A stretch of DNA of 64,000 nt from Rhodococcus oxybenzonivorans (lineage in GTDB: Bacteria; Actinomycetota; Actinomycetes; Mycobacteriales; Mycobacteriaceae), in assembly GCF_003130705.1 (NCBI RefSeq), contig NZ_CP021354.1:4898001-4962000 (forward strand), written 5' to 3'. Below, piece after piece: positions 18,122 through 29,783 of the stretch (position 1 is its first letter; each line of letters opens with the position of its first letter). The notes beneath the pieces are model-generated. The model was not told where the DNA came from, did not search any database, and saw only the letters and a program-made list of their open reading frames with translations. The translations under genes and the position numbers were made by a program.

Positions 18122-18334
18122 ATGCTCGAACTGGCCCGAATCTGGGCACCCTACGGAGGTGCGCGGCCCGGTGACATCCTCGTCGAGTTCGGCATGAGCC
18201 CAGCAACGTTCTATGCGAGAGTAACCCGAATCCTGCGCACCATCGCGATACGGAACAGGCCACTCGCCGAGCGCCATCTGATCCTGGAGAACGCGGCACG
18301 CTACTCCATTCAACCTGCCCCCGTGTACGAGTAG
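18122..18334 (+). CDS. Small DUF3263-like protein downstream of the thc operon
   Basis: From the ATG at 18122 (GGAAGAG about 7 nt upstream) the frame gives 70 aa: 'MLELARIWAPYGGARPGDIL' then 'EFGMSPATFYARVTRIL'. It matches the conserved part of the protein at 8392 residue by residue (W-x-P-Y-G, P, L, F-x-M-S, Y/F) and looks like the small helical DUF3263 family. An in-frame ATG at 18008 inside the MBL gene would add 38 residues. A small DNA-binding protein is plausible. Function is unknown. Confidence 0.55.
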   Translation: MLELARIWAPYGGARPGDILVEFGMSPATFYARVTRILRTIAIRNRPLAERHLILENAARYSIQPAPVYE

Positions 18335-18442
18335 GGAATTGGAGACACGTCACCATCCGTCGCGGTTGGACCGCCGCAACAATCCCGGGTTCGCACGCGG
18401 CGCGCACGAAAGGCGTTCACGAACGCGGAAGAGACACCACCG

Positions 18443-18900
18443 GTGAAGCACCAGTCAGATTCGGAAATCCGGCAGCGGTGACGGACAGGACCTCGGTCCG
18501 AGTCTCCTTTACGCGATCGAACAGTTGGAGCTGGCCATACGGTCACGGATGGACACAATCCTGCGCCCGGTCGGCATCACGACTCTCCAACACACCGCCC
18601 TGGCGGTCTTACGTCGCTGCGATGGACTCTCTTCCGCCGAGCCGGCCCGCAATTCCTTCGTCACAGTGCAAACTATGGACGAGATGATCATCGCGCTCGA
18701 GAGTCGAGGTCTGGTCAGTCGGCGGGTCGACCCCAGCAACCGCCGGCAAATGCTGACGACAGTCACGGCGACCGGAGTGGAGCTACTCGATTGCTATCGC
18801 CGGTAAGTCTCCGCACTCGAGGAACAGATGGTCAGTCAGCTCACCCCCCGCCAGCGTGGGAACCTCCGTGAGTATCTCAATTCTTGCCGTGCCGGCTTGA
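18443..18900 (+). pseudogene. MarR-family regulator with frameshift and internal stop
   Basis: A GTG at 18443 opens 'VKHQSDSEIRQR', which shifts into 'GPSLLYAIEQLELAIRSRMD'. The winged-helix region follows ('GITTLQHTALAVLRRCDGLS', then 'VSRRVDPSNRRQMLTTVTAT'). An in-frame TAA at 18804-18806 interrupts the dimerisation helix, and the same frame continues as 'VSALEEQMVSQLTPRQRGNL', a typical MarR C-terminus. Both lesions indicate a recently inactivated MarR regulator. Confidence 0.7.
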
Positions 18901-18910
18901 CCGGCTCCCA

Positions 18911-19331
18911 AGCACATTGACCGACACATTCCGTCCGTTCGGTTCTCCTTTACTCTGGGGAGCAGCACCGTGCGCCGATGCACCCCGTGCTTCCGGGCAT
19001 GCCAGGAGCAGCTCGATTTTCTGGATCGCCAACTTCACAGTTGCTCGTGAGAGAGCCAACGCGGGGGTGGTGAACCTGCCAGCGTGAAAGTAGGAGGAGG
19101 CTGCCCGCCCATGCCACCATGCAGCGCAGAGGAATGGAAGCCTCTCGAAGATCGCGGCAGGGTGGACAGAGCTGGCGGCAGGCCCGAGAGGACACTCGGG
19201 GGCGGCTCTATCGTCCTGCGCGGCCGGCTGACACCCCGCACACGGCACTTCGGACCAGTCACTTCCCGGACCCACCAAATTCCACCCTACAACCGGGGCC
19301 ACCGGTTCGTCTTGACACAGAGAGGCGCCGT
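18911..19331. other. Gene-free stretch
   Basis: About 420 nt between the MarR remnant and the 3' end of the YdcF-like gene. I see no convincing coding potential, no repeat and no strong hairpin here. It may hold decayed sequence. Confidence 0.5.
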
Positions 19332-20225
19332 TTAGTAACCGGCGGGGATGCCGAACACCCGGATCGCATCTCGGTACATGCCGAGTTGCTGGTCCTTGGT
19401 CAAGGGCGCGACTTCGGCGATCAGCTGTCCCGCACTGGTAACGGCGCTCATCGCGCCGACCACCGGAAGCCCAGCAACGTTGAAATCGACCGTTGCCCTA
19501 CGGATGTGGTTGGCCGACGTCACGATGATCGCGCCACCCGCACCGAGCGAGCGCGCCAGCGGAACCGAGTTCAGCGCGTTGGCTACCGTTGATCCGGCAC
19601 GGTGCTCGGCGTGGATCCGCTGGTGTGCAACACCGTTGGCTTGCAGCCACCCCTGCATGGCGGCCGCCTCGGTGATGCCGTTCTGTGGGTTACCGCCGGT
19701 GACGATGATGGGCGAGAACGGCGACACGAACGACTGGATCACTGTGGCCTGTAGCCGGTTGATCAACTCCGGGCGCATGCTGCCGTCGGGCAGCAGTCCG
19801 TAACCGAGAACGATGATGGCGGTGGACGGGCCTTGGATTGCCGGAAGCGGGTTCGGTGGCGTGAACGACGCAGTCCTGATGGCGTCGAGCAGGCCGTGCA
19901 CGCCGGCCCGCATGCCTGCGTCCATCGCCCCCAGTCGTGCGAGCGCGGCCTCGCGGGTGATCAGGTCGGAGGCGGCATCGGCATAGATCGCTTGCAAAGC
20001 CACCGCATTCGGGTCGCCCGGGTCCTGGGCGACGGCTCCGCCGATGTCGGCGAGCGCACCTCGGGCGTCCCCGTCAGCGAATTTTCCCTGGGCACTGTTG
20101 AAGAGATCCGCCGCCGAGGCCGAGGCAATCGCAGTGGGTGAGACGAGGAGGACGAACGTGAAGAGGGTGGACAGGAGAGCGGCCAACACCGCTCTGGCCG
20201 GATACGGCCGGACACGCGTGTGCAT
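19332..20225 (-). CDS. Secreted YdcF/DUF218-family protein
   Basis: A 297-aa protein with an N-terminal signal or anchor segment ('AVLAALLSTLFTFVLLVSPT', about residues 12-31) ending in an AxA-type site. A short helical, TPR-like region (about 40-110) follows, then a C-terminal DUF218 domain ('AIIVLGYGLLPDGSMRPELI', 'PIIVTGGNPQNGITEA', 'AGSTVANALNSV', 'IIVTSANHIRRA'). YdcF/SanA proteins are envelope-associated, and some influence cell-wall permeability. The ATG at 20225 is preferred because it starts right before the signal segment. It is divergent from the WYL regulator. Confidence 0.8.
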   Translation of the reverse strand: MHTRVRPYPARAVLAALLSTLFTFVLLVSPTAIASASAADLFNSAQGKFADGDARGALADIGGAVAQDPGDPNAVALQAIYADAASDLITREAALARLGAMDAGMRAGVHGLLDAIRTASFTPPNPLPAIQGPSTAIIVLGYGLLPDGSMRPELINRLQATVIQSFVSPFSPIIVTGGNPQNGITEAAAMQGWLQANGVAHQRIHAEHRAGSTVANALNSVPLARSLGAGGAIIVTSANHIRRATVDFNVAGLPVVGAMSAVTSAGQLIAEVAPLTKDQQLGMYRDAIRVFGIPAGY

Positions 20226-20398
20226 TCTCAACGAGGACCTTTCCGTCGGATTTTCACTACAAGACTCGTGCGATGGTCCGTGGAGCGTCGGCGGCCAGTG
20301 TAGTGGCCCGACCGGTCGCCCTGCGCGGTTTCGTACCCGGCGGTTTCCTTCCCCAATCAGGACAGAACCCGTCCGCAATCGGTGGCATTCTTGTCGTC

Positions 20399-21367
20399 AT
20401 GCGAGAAACTTCGGCGCGACTCCTCCGGATGCTCTCACTCCTGCAGACCCGCAGGGAGTGGTCGGGAGCCGAACTGGCCGATCGACTCGGGATCACACCG
20501 CGCACCGTTCGCCGGGACGTCGACAAGCTTCGCGATCTCGGTTATCCGGTCGACGCGACCGTCGGCGTCGGCGGCGGATATCAGCTCGGTGCCGGTGCCG
20601 AGATGCCGCCTCTGCTACTCGACGACGAGGAGGTTCTGGCGGTGGCACTGGGACTCCAATCCGGCTCCACCGGTTCGGTGGTGGGCATCGGCGAGGCGTC
20701 GATGCGCGCTCTCGCCAAGCTCCGGCAGGTGATGCCGTCGCGGCTTCGGCACCGCCTCGAGACGTTGCAGGTCGACGTGGTGCACCGAGAACCCGCACGG
20801 AGCGCCGTCGACGCCCAGGTGCTTTCCAGCGTCGCATCTGTGTGCCACAACCACGAGCGGCTCCGCTTCGACTACAGCACCCACGACGGCACCGCGAGTC
20901 GCCGCGAGGTGGAGCCCTATCGACTCGTTCGGTCCGGGGTCCGCTGGTATCTGGTGGCATGGGATCTCACGCGCGCCGACTGGCGTTCGTTCCGGGTGGA
21001 TCGGATGACGCCGAAGATTCCGACAGGACCCCGCTTCACGCCGCGTGAGCTCCCACCGGGCGGCGCCGCCGATTTCGTCGCCCGCGGAATCACCCGCGCC
21101 GTCACCCGGGTACGCGCGCGAGTGCTGTTGCACGCTCCGATCGGTGAGATCGCACCCATGGTGCACGAAGACTGGGGCACTCTCGAGGAACTGCCGGACG
21201 GCCGCTGCGCGGTGGCGCTCGGCGGCGACTCCCTGGCGTCGATCGCTCAGTGGCTCAGTGCTTTCGGTACCGATTTCACCGTCCTCGATCCCCCTGAGCT
21301 GCGGGAAGAGTGCCGACGGGTGGGCGAGCGCCATCGCCTCTTCGCCGACCGCTACGGTAACGCCTGA
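20399..21367 (+). CDS. HTH-WYL transcriptional regulator
   Basis: A 322-aa regulator with an N-terminal HTH_11 domain ('LLQTRREWSGAELADRLGIT', 'RTVRRDVDKLRDLGYPVDAT', about residues 10-60) and a WYL ligand-sensing domain ('EPYRLVRSGVRWYLVAWD', about 170-190), followed by the WCX C-terminal extension. Such proteins (PafBC/DeoR-like) sense nucleic acids or small ligands. The ATG at 20399 is chosen because the preceding 42 codons are in the promoter shared with the divergent YdcF gene and are unlike the family. Confidence 0.85.
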   Translation: MRETSARLLRMLSLLQTRREWSGAELADRLGITPRTVRRDVDKLRDLGYPVDATVGVGGGYQLGAGAEMPPLLLDDEEVLAVALGLQSGSTGSVVGIGEASMRALAKLRQVMPSRLRHRLETLQVDVVHREPARSAVDAQVLSSVASVCHNHERLRFDYSTHDGTASRREVEPYRLVRSGVRWYLVAWDLTRADWRSFRVDRMTPKIPTGPRFTPRELPPGGAADFVARGITRAVTRVRARVLLHAPIGEIAPMVHEDWGTLEELPDGRCAVALGGDSLASIAQWLSAFGTDFTVLDPPELREECRRVGERHRLFADRYGNA

Positions 21368-21472
21368 CCAAGACGCCGTGCGGTGGTCACCGTGTCCGGG
21401 ATAACGACGGAGCGACACGGTCGTTGTTCGGCGTCCGAGCAGCGACGAGACGAAAGGTCGGGGTTGTCGGGG

Positions 21473-21901
21473 ATGCAGCACACGATTGTCGAGGAGGGGC
21501 GTGCTCGCGCGCCGTCAGGGCCCGAAAACAGCGCGAAAGTGCTTGTGGGGGCCCACGCGGTGCTCGGCGCCGCAACCGTCGTCACCATGGTGTTCTCGCT
21601 GGCGTTCCTCTGCACACTCGACAACGGAAACGATCCGTGGACCTGGCCGGCACGGTACTCGTCGGCATGGTATGTCTGCGCGGCGATTCTCGCCTCGACG
21701 GTGTGGGCACTTCTCGTCACCGGCGTGCTGATCTTCCGGCCGGCACGCCGACGCGGACTGGGCACCGCAACCTTCCTCGTCGCCGTTACCCTCGGTATCT
21801 GCGCCGTCGTCGGTCTCTTCGGCCCAAATTCTGCGCTTCAGCTCTGGCTGGTGTGCGCGATCAATCTCGCGTATCAGGCTGCGCATCTACGTTCGGTGTG
21901 A
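21473..21901 (+). CDS. Small membrane protein, four predicted helices
   Basis: A 142-aa protein with hydrophobic segments near residues 22-43 ('VGAHAVLGAATVVTMVFSLA'), 60-85 ('SAWYVCAAILASTVWALLVT'), 95-115 ('FLVAVTLGICAVVGLFG') and 120-135. The ATG at 21473 is chosen because it precedes a short cytoplasmic-looking tail. No family is recognised. It ends at a strong bidirectional terminator shared with cspA. Confidence 0.6.
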   Translation: MQHTIVEEGRARAPSGPENSAKVLVGAHAVLGAATVVTMVFSLAFLCTLDNGNDPWTWPARYSSAWYVCAAILASTVWALLVTGVLIFRPARRRGLGTATFLVAVTLGICAVVGLFGPNSALQLWLVCAINLAYQAAHLRSV

Positions 21902-21913
21902 GATGAAAACGAG

Positions 21914-21946
21914 GCAAGGCCCCACTCCTGCGGAGTGGGGCCTTGC
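21914..21946. terminator. Bidirectional terminator between the membrane protein gene and cspA
   Basis: GCAAGGCCCCACTCC and its perfect complement flank a 3-nt loop (TGC), giving a 15-bp stem between two convergent genes. Confidence 0.85.
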
Positions 21947-21988
21947 TCGAACGTCATGTCCCGGCGAACCGGGAAGTCATAGCCGTTC

Positions 21989-22192
21989 TCAGACCAGGGT
22001 GACGCCGGTGGCCTGCGGGCCCTTGTTGCCCTGGCCGATCTCGAACGAAACACGCTGGTTCTCCTCGAGCGTGCGGAAGCCGCCGCTCTGGATCTCCGAG
22101 TAATGGACGAACACGTCAGCGCTGCCATCCTCGGGGGCGATGAAGCCGAACCCCTTCTCGGAGTTGAACCACTTCACGATGCCCTCTGCCAT
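21989..22192 (-). CDS. cspA: Cold-shock protein, CspA family
   Basis: A 67-aa single cold-shock domain with RNP1 'KGFGFI' and RNP2 'VFVHYS', and the family's opening '[18 protein letters not shown]'. It binds single-stranded RNA and DNA and acts as an RNA chaperone. The ATG at 22192 follows GAGGAG; a longer frame would add six residues. The roughly 300-nt region upstream contains its leader and an inverted repeat at 22293-22320 that could end rsmA transcription. Confidence 0.95.
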   Translation of the reverse strand: MAEGIVKWFNSEKGFGFIAPEDGSADVFVHYSEIQSGGFRTLEENQRVSFEIGQGNKGPQATGVTLV

Positions 22193-22510
22193 GTAAATCT
22201 CCTCTAACACAGTTTCTTCTTCAGGTAACCGGCTCGGTTACCAGGGTCATCTGACACGACCGCTTATGACAATTCCTGTGGAGGACGTCCAAACGCTCGC
22301 AACCATCGATTTGCGAGCGTGGGAAACACAAACACAAAACTTACGACCTCCAATAGTGAACCACATCCGCGCCCACTTGTCTCCCCCAACCCCGGAATCT
22401 GCGTCGATCGGCGCCCACCTGATGGGATTCGGCACCTCGTACCGGCGCTCGCCTCCGCCCGAACCACTCACTTCGCTGCCGGCATCCTCCGCAGGATGGG
22501 GGAACCGCGG

Positions 22511-23416
22511 CTACGGACGGGTGGCAGCAAGACGCACGAATGCCGCAGCGTCGAGCCTCTCCCCGCGCGTGGACGGCTCGATTCCTGCCTCGACGAGCCT
22601 GCGCTCCGCTTCGGCCGGCGATCCGGCCCAGCCACTGAGCGCCGCTCGTAAAGTCTTGCGGCGCTGCGCAAATGCCGCGTCGATCACGGCAAACACTCGT
22701 CGCCGGTGCTCGTCGTCGATCGGCCACGGAGGTTCTGCGTAACGATCGATCCGCACCAATCCCGACTCCACCTTGGGAACAGGCCAGAAGACCGCTTTGC
22801 CCACGGACCCCGCACGGCGGACCGAACCGAAGAAGTTGGCCTTCACGCTCGGCACTCCGTAGGTCTTGCTGCCGGGCGGTGCCGCCAGGCGGTCCGCCAC
22901 CTCGGCCTGCACCATCACCAGAGCCGTTCGCAGACTGGGCAATTCCGCAAACAGGTGCAGCAGCACCGGCACGGCCACGTTGTACGGCAGGTTGGCGACG
23001 AGCGCGGTGGGTTCACCGGGGATCTCGGACGGCTGGACGCGCATCGCATCGGCCCCGACCACGGTCAACCGGTCCGCGAGCCCCGGAGCGCGGGCGGCGA
23101 CCGTGACCGGCAGCCGGGCGGCGAGGTTGGGATCGATCTCGACCGCAATCACCTTGTCCACCACGTCGAGTAGCGCCAGGGTGAGCGACCCTAGACCGGG
23201 CCCGACCTCGAGAACGATGTCGCTGCTCCCCACGCCGGCGGTGGCCACGATACGACGAACGGTGTTGGCGTCGTGAACGAAGTTCTGCCCCAGCTGCTTC
23301 GTGGGGCGCACACCGAATTCCTCGGCTAGCGAACGCACTTCGGCAGGGCCGAGCAGAGCAGCCTGCCCTCGGGGAGGCTGGCCTCGTTCGACATGGGATG
23401 ATTCGGCGTCGGACAC
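22511..23416 (-). CDS. rsmA: 16S rRNA dimethyladenosine transferase A
   Basis: A 301-aa enzyme (KsgA) that dimethylates A1518 and A1519 of 16S rRNA during small-subunit assembly. Motif I is '[13 protein letters not shown]', the N-terminal family signature is '[18 protein letters not shown]', and motif IV is 'NLPYNVAVP'. The GTG at 23416 gives the usual family length and lies 10 nt after the rpfB stop codon; the longer frame runs into rpfB. In M. tuberculosis the next gene would be ispE. Here it is followed by cspA, so the local order has been rearranged. Confidence 0.95.
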   Translation of the reverse strand: MSDAESSHVERGQPPRGQAALLGPAEVRSLAEEFGVRPTKQLGQNFVHDANTVRRIVATAGVGSSDIVLEVGPGLGSLTLALLDVVDKVIAVEIDPNLAARLPVTVAARAPGLADRLTVVGADAMRVQPSEIPGEPTALVANLPYNVAVPVLLHLFAELPSLRTALVMVQAEVADRLAAPPGSKTYGVPSVKANFFGSVRRAGSVGKAVFWPVPKVESGLVRIDRYAEPPWPIDDEHRRRVFAVIDAAFAQRRKTLRAALSGWAGSPAEAERRLVEAGIEPSTRGERLDAAAFVRLAATRP

Positions 23417-23426
23417 CAGGGGAACT

Positions 23427-24563
<1,137 letters not shown>

Positions 24564-24581
24564 TTACTCGAGCCGAGCGGG

Positions 24582-25727
<1,146 letters not shown>

Positions 25728-25935
25728 TCACGGTACGGTAACGAATCGGCTTTGCTATGGCAACTTTGCAGCCAGCACCTGCTACCTAGATCACAAAAAG
25801 ATTGAGATCGGACATGGTTTTCGACTGGGACGCGAAAACGCGTCGAATTCGGGCCACCCGCGGTGACGCAGTATCTTGCGTCTGCACCAAGAGCCCGGAA
25901 GCGACCGGGCACCTGTCATAGAAAGCTGGGGTTCC

Positions 25936-27429
25936 GTGCACAGCAGATCCGATCGACTTCTGAGACACGCCAGACGTCCGAGAGTGCCCGCGGTGATCGC
26001 CGCGCTGACGCTGCTCGTCACACTCGTCGCGCCAGGCCTCGCGGGCGCGCAACAGCCCGATCCGAACGGCGCGCAACAGCCCGCCCCGGGCAACAACTAC
26101 ATCATCGCCACCGATATCACGTTCGCGCCGTTCGAGTTCCAGGACGAGTCCGGCAAGCTCGTCGGCATCGACATGGATCTGCTCGCGGCCATCGCCGAAG
26201 ACCAGGGATTCGACTACACCGTCAACGCGGTCGGATTCGACGCCGCACTACAGGCGGTCACGGGCGGGCAGGCCAACGGAATGATCGCCGGGATGTCGAT
26301 CACCGACGCCCGCAAGGCCACGTTCGACTTCTCCGACCCGTACTTCGAGTCGGGCGTCCAGATGGGCGTGCTCGAGGACGACGACTCGATCGCCTCGTAC
26401 GAGGATCTGCGCGGCAAGTCGGTCGCAGTCAAGAACGGCACCGAGGGTGCCACCTACGCGGAGTCCATCAAGAATCAGTACGGCTTCACCACCAAGTACT
26501 TCGCCGACTCGTCGAGCATGTTCGACGAGGTGCGCACCGGTAACTCGGCCGCCGTGTTCGAGGACTACCCCGTACTGGCCTACGGCATCAAGCAGGGCAA
26601 TGGATTCAAGACCGTCACCGACAAGGTTCCGGGCGCAAGTTACGGCTTCGCCGTGGCCAAGGACCAGAACGCGCAGCTGCTGCAGCAGTTCAACGCCGGG
26701 CTCGCCAACCTGAAGGCCAGCGGCCAGTACGACGAGATCCTCGCCCGGTACCTCGACACCGATGCGAGCACAGACGACAATTCCATTCTCGGATTGATCA
26801 AGAGCACCTACCCGCTGTTGCTCGAGGGACTGTGGCTCACGATCGTCCTCACCGTGGTCTCGATCGCGATCGCTCTCGTGCTGGGCGCGATCTTCGGCCT
26901 GTTCCGGGTGTCGACCAACATCGTGCTGCGCGGAATCGGCACCACCTACGTCGACGTCTTCCGCGGAACGCCGTTGCTGGTGCAGGCCTTCTTCATCTAC
27001 TTCGGCATTCCGGCCGCACTCGACTTCCAGATGTCGGCGTTCACCGCCGGCATCATCACCCTGAGTCTCAACGCGGGCGCCTACATGGCGGAGATCGTGC
27101 GCGGCGGCATCCTGTCGGTCGACAAGGGCCAGATGGAAGCGTCGCGAAGCCTCGGAATCAGTTATCTGAAGTCGATGCAGAAGGTGGTGATGCCGCAGGC
27201 CGTGCGCACCATGATCCCGTCGTACATCAATCAGTTCGTGATCACCCTGAAAGATACGTCGATCCTGTCCGTGATCGGGCTGGCCGAGCTCACGCAGACC
27301 GGGCGCATCATCATCGCCCGCAACTACCAGTCCTTCAACATGTGGCTGATCATCGGCGTCATGTACTTCATCATCATCATGGCGTTGACCAAGCTGTCGA
27401 ACCGCCTCGAGAAGAGGATCAATCGATGA
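25936..27429 (+). CDS. Amino-acid ABC transporter: binding protein fused to permease
   Basis: A 497-aa fusion. It starts with a signal peptide ('[20 protein letters not shown]', ending AGAQQ). A periplasmic solute-binding domain follows ('[20 protein letters not shown]', '[12 protein letters not shown]', about residues 45-280), then a permease domain with several helices and the EAA-type loop ('[20 protein letters not shown]', about 300-495). It probably imports glutamine or another polar amino acid (the GlnH and GlnP roles). The start is GTG at 25936, right before the signal peptide. The ATPase gene overlaps its stop by 4 nt. Confidence 0.9.
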   Translation: MHSRSDRLLRHARRPRVPAVIAALTLLVTLVAPGLAGAQQPDPNGAQQPAPGNNYIIATDITFAPFEFQDESGKLVGIDMDLLAAIAEDQGFDYTVNAVGFDAALQAVTGGQANGMIAGMSITDARKATFDFSDPYFESGVQMGVLEDDDSIASYEDLRGKSVAVKNGTEGATYAESIKNQYGFTTKYFADSSSMFDEVRTGNSAAVFEDYPVLAYGIKQGNGFKTVTDKVPGASYGFAVAKDQNAQLLQQFNAGLANLKASGQYDEILARYLDTDASTDDNSILGLIKSTYPLLLEGLWLTIVLTVVSIAIALVLGAIFGLFRVSTNIVLRGIGTTYVDVFRGTPLLVQAFFIYFGIPAALDFQMSAFTAGIITLSLNAGAYMAEIVRGGILSVDKGQMEASRSLGISYLKSMQKVVMPQAVRTMIPSYINQFVITLKDTSILSVIGLAELTQTGRIIIARNYQSFNMWLIIGVMYFIIIMALTKLSNRLEKRINR

Positions 27430-28190
27430 CCGAATCGAACCCGACCCCGACGGCCACCACTGAGCCGAAGATTCGCGTGCGCGGTCTGAAGAAGTCGTTC
27501 GGTGACAACGAGGTACTCAAAGGCATCGACGTCGAGATCCAGAGCGGCGAAGTGGTCTGCGTGATCGGCCCGTCCGGCTCCGGCAAGAGCACCTTCCTGC
27601 GCTGCCTCAATCGGCTCGAGGACATCACCGGCGGCAGCGTCGTCGTCGACAACTTCGACGTGAGCGACAAGAAGATCGACATCGACCGGGTGCGTCAGCA
27701 CATCGGCATGGTGTTCCAGCACTTCAATTTATTTCCGCACATGACGGCAATCGAGAACGTGATGCTGGGACCCGTCCAGACAAAGCGGGCCACCAAGGAG
27801 GAAGCACGGGCAACGGCGGTCCGCCTGCTCGATCAGGTGGGGCTCGCCGAGAAGGCGGACGCCAAGCCCGCGAGCCTGTCCGGCGGGCAGAAACAGCGGG
27901 TCGCGATTGCGCGCGCTCTCGCCATGAACCCGGACATCATGCTGTTCGACGAGGCCACCAGCGCCCTCGACCCGGAGATGGTCGGGGAGGTGCTGCAGGT
28001 GCTGCGCGACCTCGCGAAGGGTGGCATGACCATGGTGGTGGTGACACACGAGATGGGCTTCGCCCGGGAGGTCGCGGATCGGGTGATCTTCATGGCGGAC
28101 GGTTACGTGGTGGAGGAGGGCACACCCGAGCAGATCTTCGGGAGTCCCCGTGAGGCCCGTACCCAGGACTTCTTGAACAAGGTCCTCTGA
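27426..28190 (+). CDS. Amino-acid ABC transporter ATPase (GlnQ-like)
   Basis: A 254-aa nucleotide-binding subunit with Walker A 'GPSGSGKST', Q-loop '[11 protein letters not shown]', signature '[15 protein letters not shown]', Walker B '[12 protein letters not shown]' and the H-loop 'VVTHEMGFA'. It matches the polar amino-acid uptake (GlnQ/HisP) class. ATGA overlap couples it to the fused binding-protein/permease gene. A strong terminator follows its stop. Confidence 0.93.
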   Translation: MTESNPTPTATTEPKIRVRGLKKSFGDNEVLKGIDVEIQSGEVVCVIGPSGSGKSTFLRCLNRLEDITGGSVVVDNFDVSDKKIDIDRVRQHIGMVFQHFNLFPHMTAIENVMLGPVQTKRATKEEARATAVRLLDQVGLAEKADAKPASLSGGQKQRVAIARALAMNPDIMLFDEATSALDPEMVGEVLQVLRDLAKGGMTMVVVTHEMGFAREVADRVIFMADGYVVEEGTPEQIFGSPREARTQDFLNKVL

Positions 28191-28193
28191 CAC

Positions 28194-28234
28194 GAAAGTG
28201 GCAGAGGACGCCCGAGGCGTCCTCTGCCACTTTC
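28194..28234. terminator. Strong hairpin between the ABC operon and doxX
   Basis: GAAAGTGGCAGAGGACGCC and its perfect complement enclose CGA, giving a 19-bp stem. It lies between convergent genes and starts 4 nt after the ATPase stop. Confidence 0.9.
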
Positions 28235-28241
28235 AGCGAGG

Positions 28242-28682
28242 TCAGACGCGCGCGGTGTCCTTCGCCGCCCAGGGCAGCTTGGCACCGAGGAGTCCGTCGA
28301 CGCCGTACGCGCCGGACCCGATTACTGCAAGAAGCAGAGAGCTGACGCCGAGGGCGAGGACCAGTTCGTATCCGCCCTCACTGGCGAAAATGCCCTTGTC
28401 GATGTGCGCGATGAAGAACGCGCCCACCATGTCGAGGAACAGCAGGATGCCGAAGATCGGCACCGCCGCGCCGACGATCAGTGCGAGACCGCCGATGATC
28501 TCGAGCCAGGTGACCACGAACGCCGAGATACCGGGGAGTGGGACACCCATGCTCTCGAATCCGGCCGTCTGCTTGTCCAGCCCGTTGGTGAACGCCTTCT
28601 GCCAGCCATGAGCGAGGAAGATGATTCCGATGCCCACCCGGGCGATGAGAATTCCGAGATTGCGAACTGCGGGGTTGTTCAT
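28242..28682 (-). CDS. DoxX-family membrane protein, copy 1
   Basis: A 146-aa protein with four hydrophobic helices. It begins 'NLGILIARVGIGIIFLAHGW', has the family's 'GWQKAF', and contains 'GILLFLDMVGAFFIAHIDKG' and 'GGYELVLALGVSSLLLAVIG'. DoxX proteins sit in the membrane, and the mycobacterial member joins SodA and SseA in a thiol-oxidative-stress complex. The ATG at 28682 follows a purine-rich stretch. A closely similar paralogue is at 36844. Confidence 0.85.
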   Translation of the reverse strand: MNNPAVRNLGILIARVGIGIIFLAHGWQKAFTNGLDKQTAGFESMGVPLPGISAFVVTWLEIIGGLALIVGAAVPIFGILLFLDMVGAFFIAHIDKGIFASEGGYELVLALGVSSLLLAVIGSGAYGVDGLLGAKLPWAAKDTARV

Positions 28683-28789
28683 GACCGTGCCTTTCATCGA
28701 GGCGTCCCCGCGGATCGGGACGACCGTTACGTGACGGCCATCAGCCTAGAATGTCCTAGTTGAAACTTCAACATAGGGCCTTCGGCCCT

Positions 28790-28829
28790 GTGAGTGGTTA
28801 ACGAGTCCAGAGACTCGTCAACCACTCAC
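28790..28829. repeat. Hairpin repeat overlapping the tatD stop codon (family copy 1)
   Basis: GTGAGTGGTTAACGAGT, a 6-nt loop, then ACTCGTCAACCACTCAC: an inverted repeat with one mismatch, flanked by GGCCC/GGGCC that can lengthen the stem. Nearly the same palindrome occurs at 38943-38990. The tatD stop codon and its last codons (RPVSG) lie inside the right arm. It probably terminates tatD transcription. Confidence 0.8.
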
Positions 28830-29660
28830 GGGCCGGAGGCCGTAGACCCGCTCCGCGGTGACCGTCGACGCCCGTGCCAGCGCTTCCGGCTCCTCACCGC
28901 GAACCTCTGCCAAAGCACGCACCGTGTAGGGCAGGCAATACGGCTCGTTGGGCGCGCCCCGGAACGGGTGCGGTGTGAGGAACGGGGCGTCCGTCTCCAC
29001 GATGAGCTGGTCGGCGGGTACGAGGGGAGCCGCCTCTCGCAACGCCTTCGCGTTCTTGAAGCTGACGGTGCCCGAGAAACTGAGTACGTACCCCGCGTCG
29101 ATGCACTTACGCGCCATGGCCGCATCCGACGAGAAGCAATGGAAGACCACAGTGTCGGGCGCCCCCTCCTCGCGCAGCACGTCCAGCAGCGCCTGATCTG
29201 CGTCCCTGTTGTGGATCATCAGAGTTTTTCCGAGCCGTTTCGCCAGGTCGATGTGCCATCGGAAACCTTCTTCCTGCTCCGGCACGGTGGCGCAGCCGTC
29301 GAGCTTCCCGGGCCAGTAGAAGTCGAAGCCCGTCTCCCCGACCGCCACCACCCGCGGATCGCCGGCCAATCGCTCGATCTCGGCCTTCGTGCCATCGTCG
29401 AGGACGTTTGCCCTCGTCGGATGAATGGCGACGGCCGCATACACCCGCGCATCCCAGTTGGCCGCATCGACGGCGAACCGTGCGGCATCGAGGTCGTCGG
29501 CCACGGTGACCACTCGCTCCACACCGACAGCGGCGGCCCGGTCCACGATCTTCCGGACACTCGCCGCGTCCGAGGCTCCGCACGCGTCGAGATGAGTGTG
29601 AGCGTCGACGAGCGGAAACAGTGGCTGGGGCGCTTCGGGTGCGGGACGGTCTTTGCTCAT
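28818..29660 (-). CDS. tatD: TatD-family metal-dependent deoxyribonuclease
   Basis: A 280-aa TIM-barrel hydrolase with the metal motif 'VDAHTHLDACG' near the N-terminus, 'VAVGETGFDFYW' (metal-bridging Glu), 'MIHNRDAD', 'VVFHCFSSD' and 'IVETDAPFLTPHP'. TatD enzymes are 3'-5' DNA exonucleases used in repair. The ATG at 29660 is preferred over one two codons upstream. The C-terminal five residues are encoded by one arm of a repeated hairpin. It is divergent from metG, as in mycobacteria, but a DoxX and an ABC operon now separate it from rpfB. Confidence 0.93.
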   Translation of the reverse strand: MSKDRPAPEAPQPLFPLVDAHTHLDACGASDAASVRKIVDRAAAVGVERVVTVADDLDAARFAVDAANWDARVYAAVAIHPTRANVLDDGTKAEIERLAGDPRVVAVGETGFDFYWPGKLDGCATVPEQEEGFRWHIDLAKRLGKTLMIHNRDADQALLDVLREEGAPDTVVFHCFSSDAAMARKCIDAGYVLSFSGTVSFKNAKALREAAPLVPADQLIVETDAPFLTPHPFRGAPNEPYCLPYTVRALAEVRGEEPEALARASTVTAERVYGLRPVSG

Positions 29661-29783
29661 GCGCACATTGTCGACGGCGACACCGCGTGAACGCCAACAC
29701 CCCGGTCTCGCGGCCGGTCGAAGCGGCGTTTACACCAATCTGCGCGTCGCGGAACCGCGGGGCGCAGATAGAGTGGTCGCACC

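Noticed and set aside
1..22500. Looked for transposases, integrase or terminal repeats around the catabolic island
   Set aside because: None was recognised in any frame, so an insertion-sequence or integron explanation is not supported within the window.
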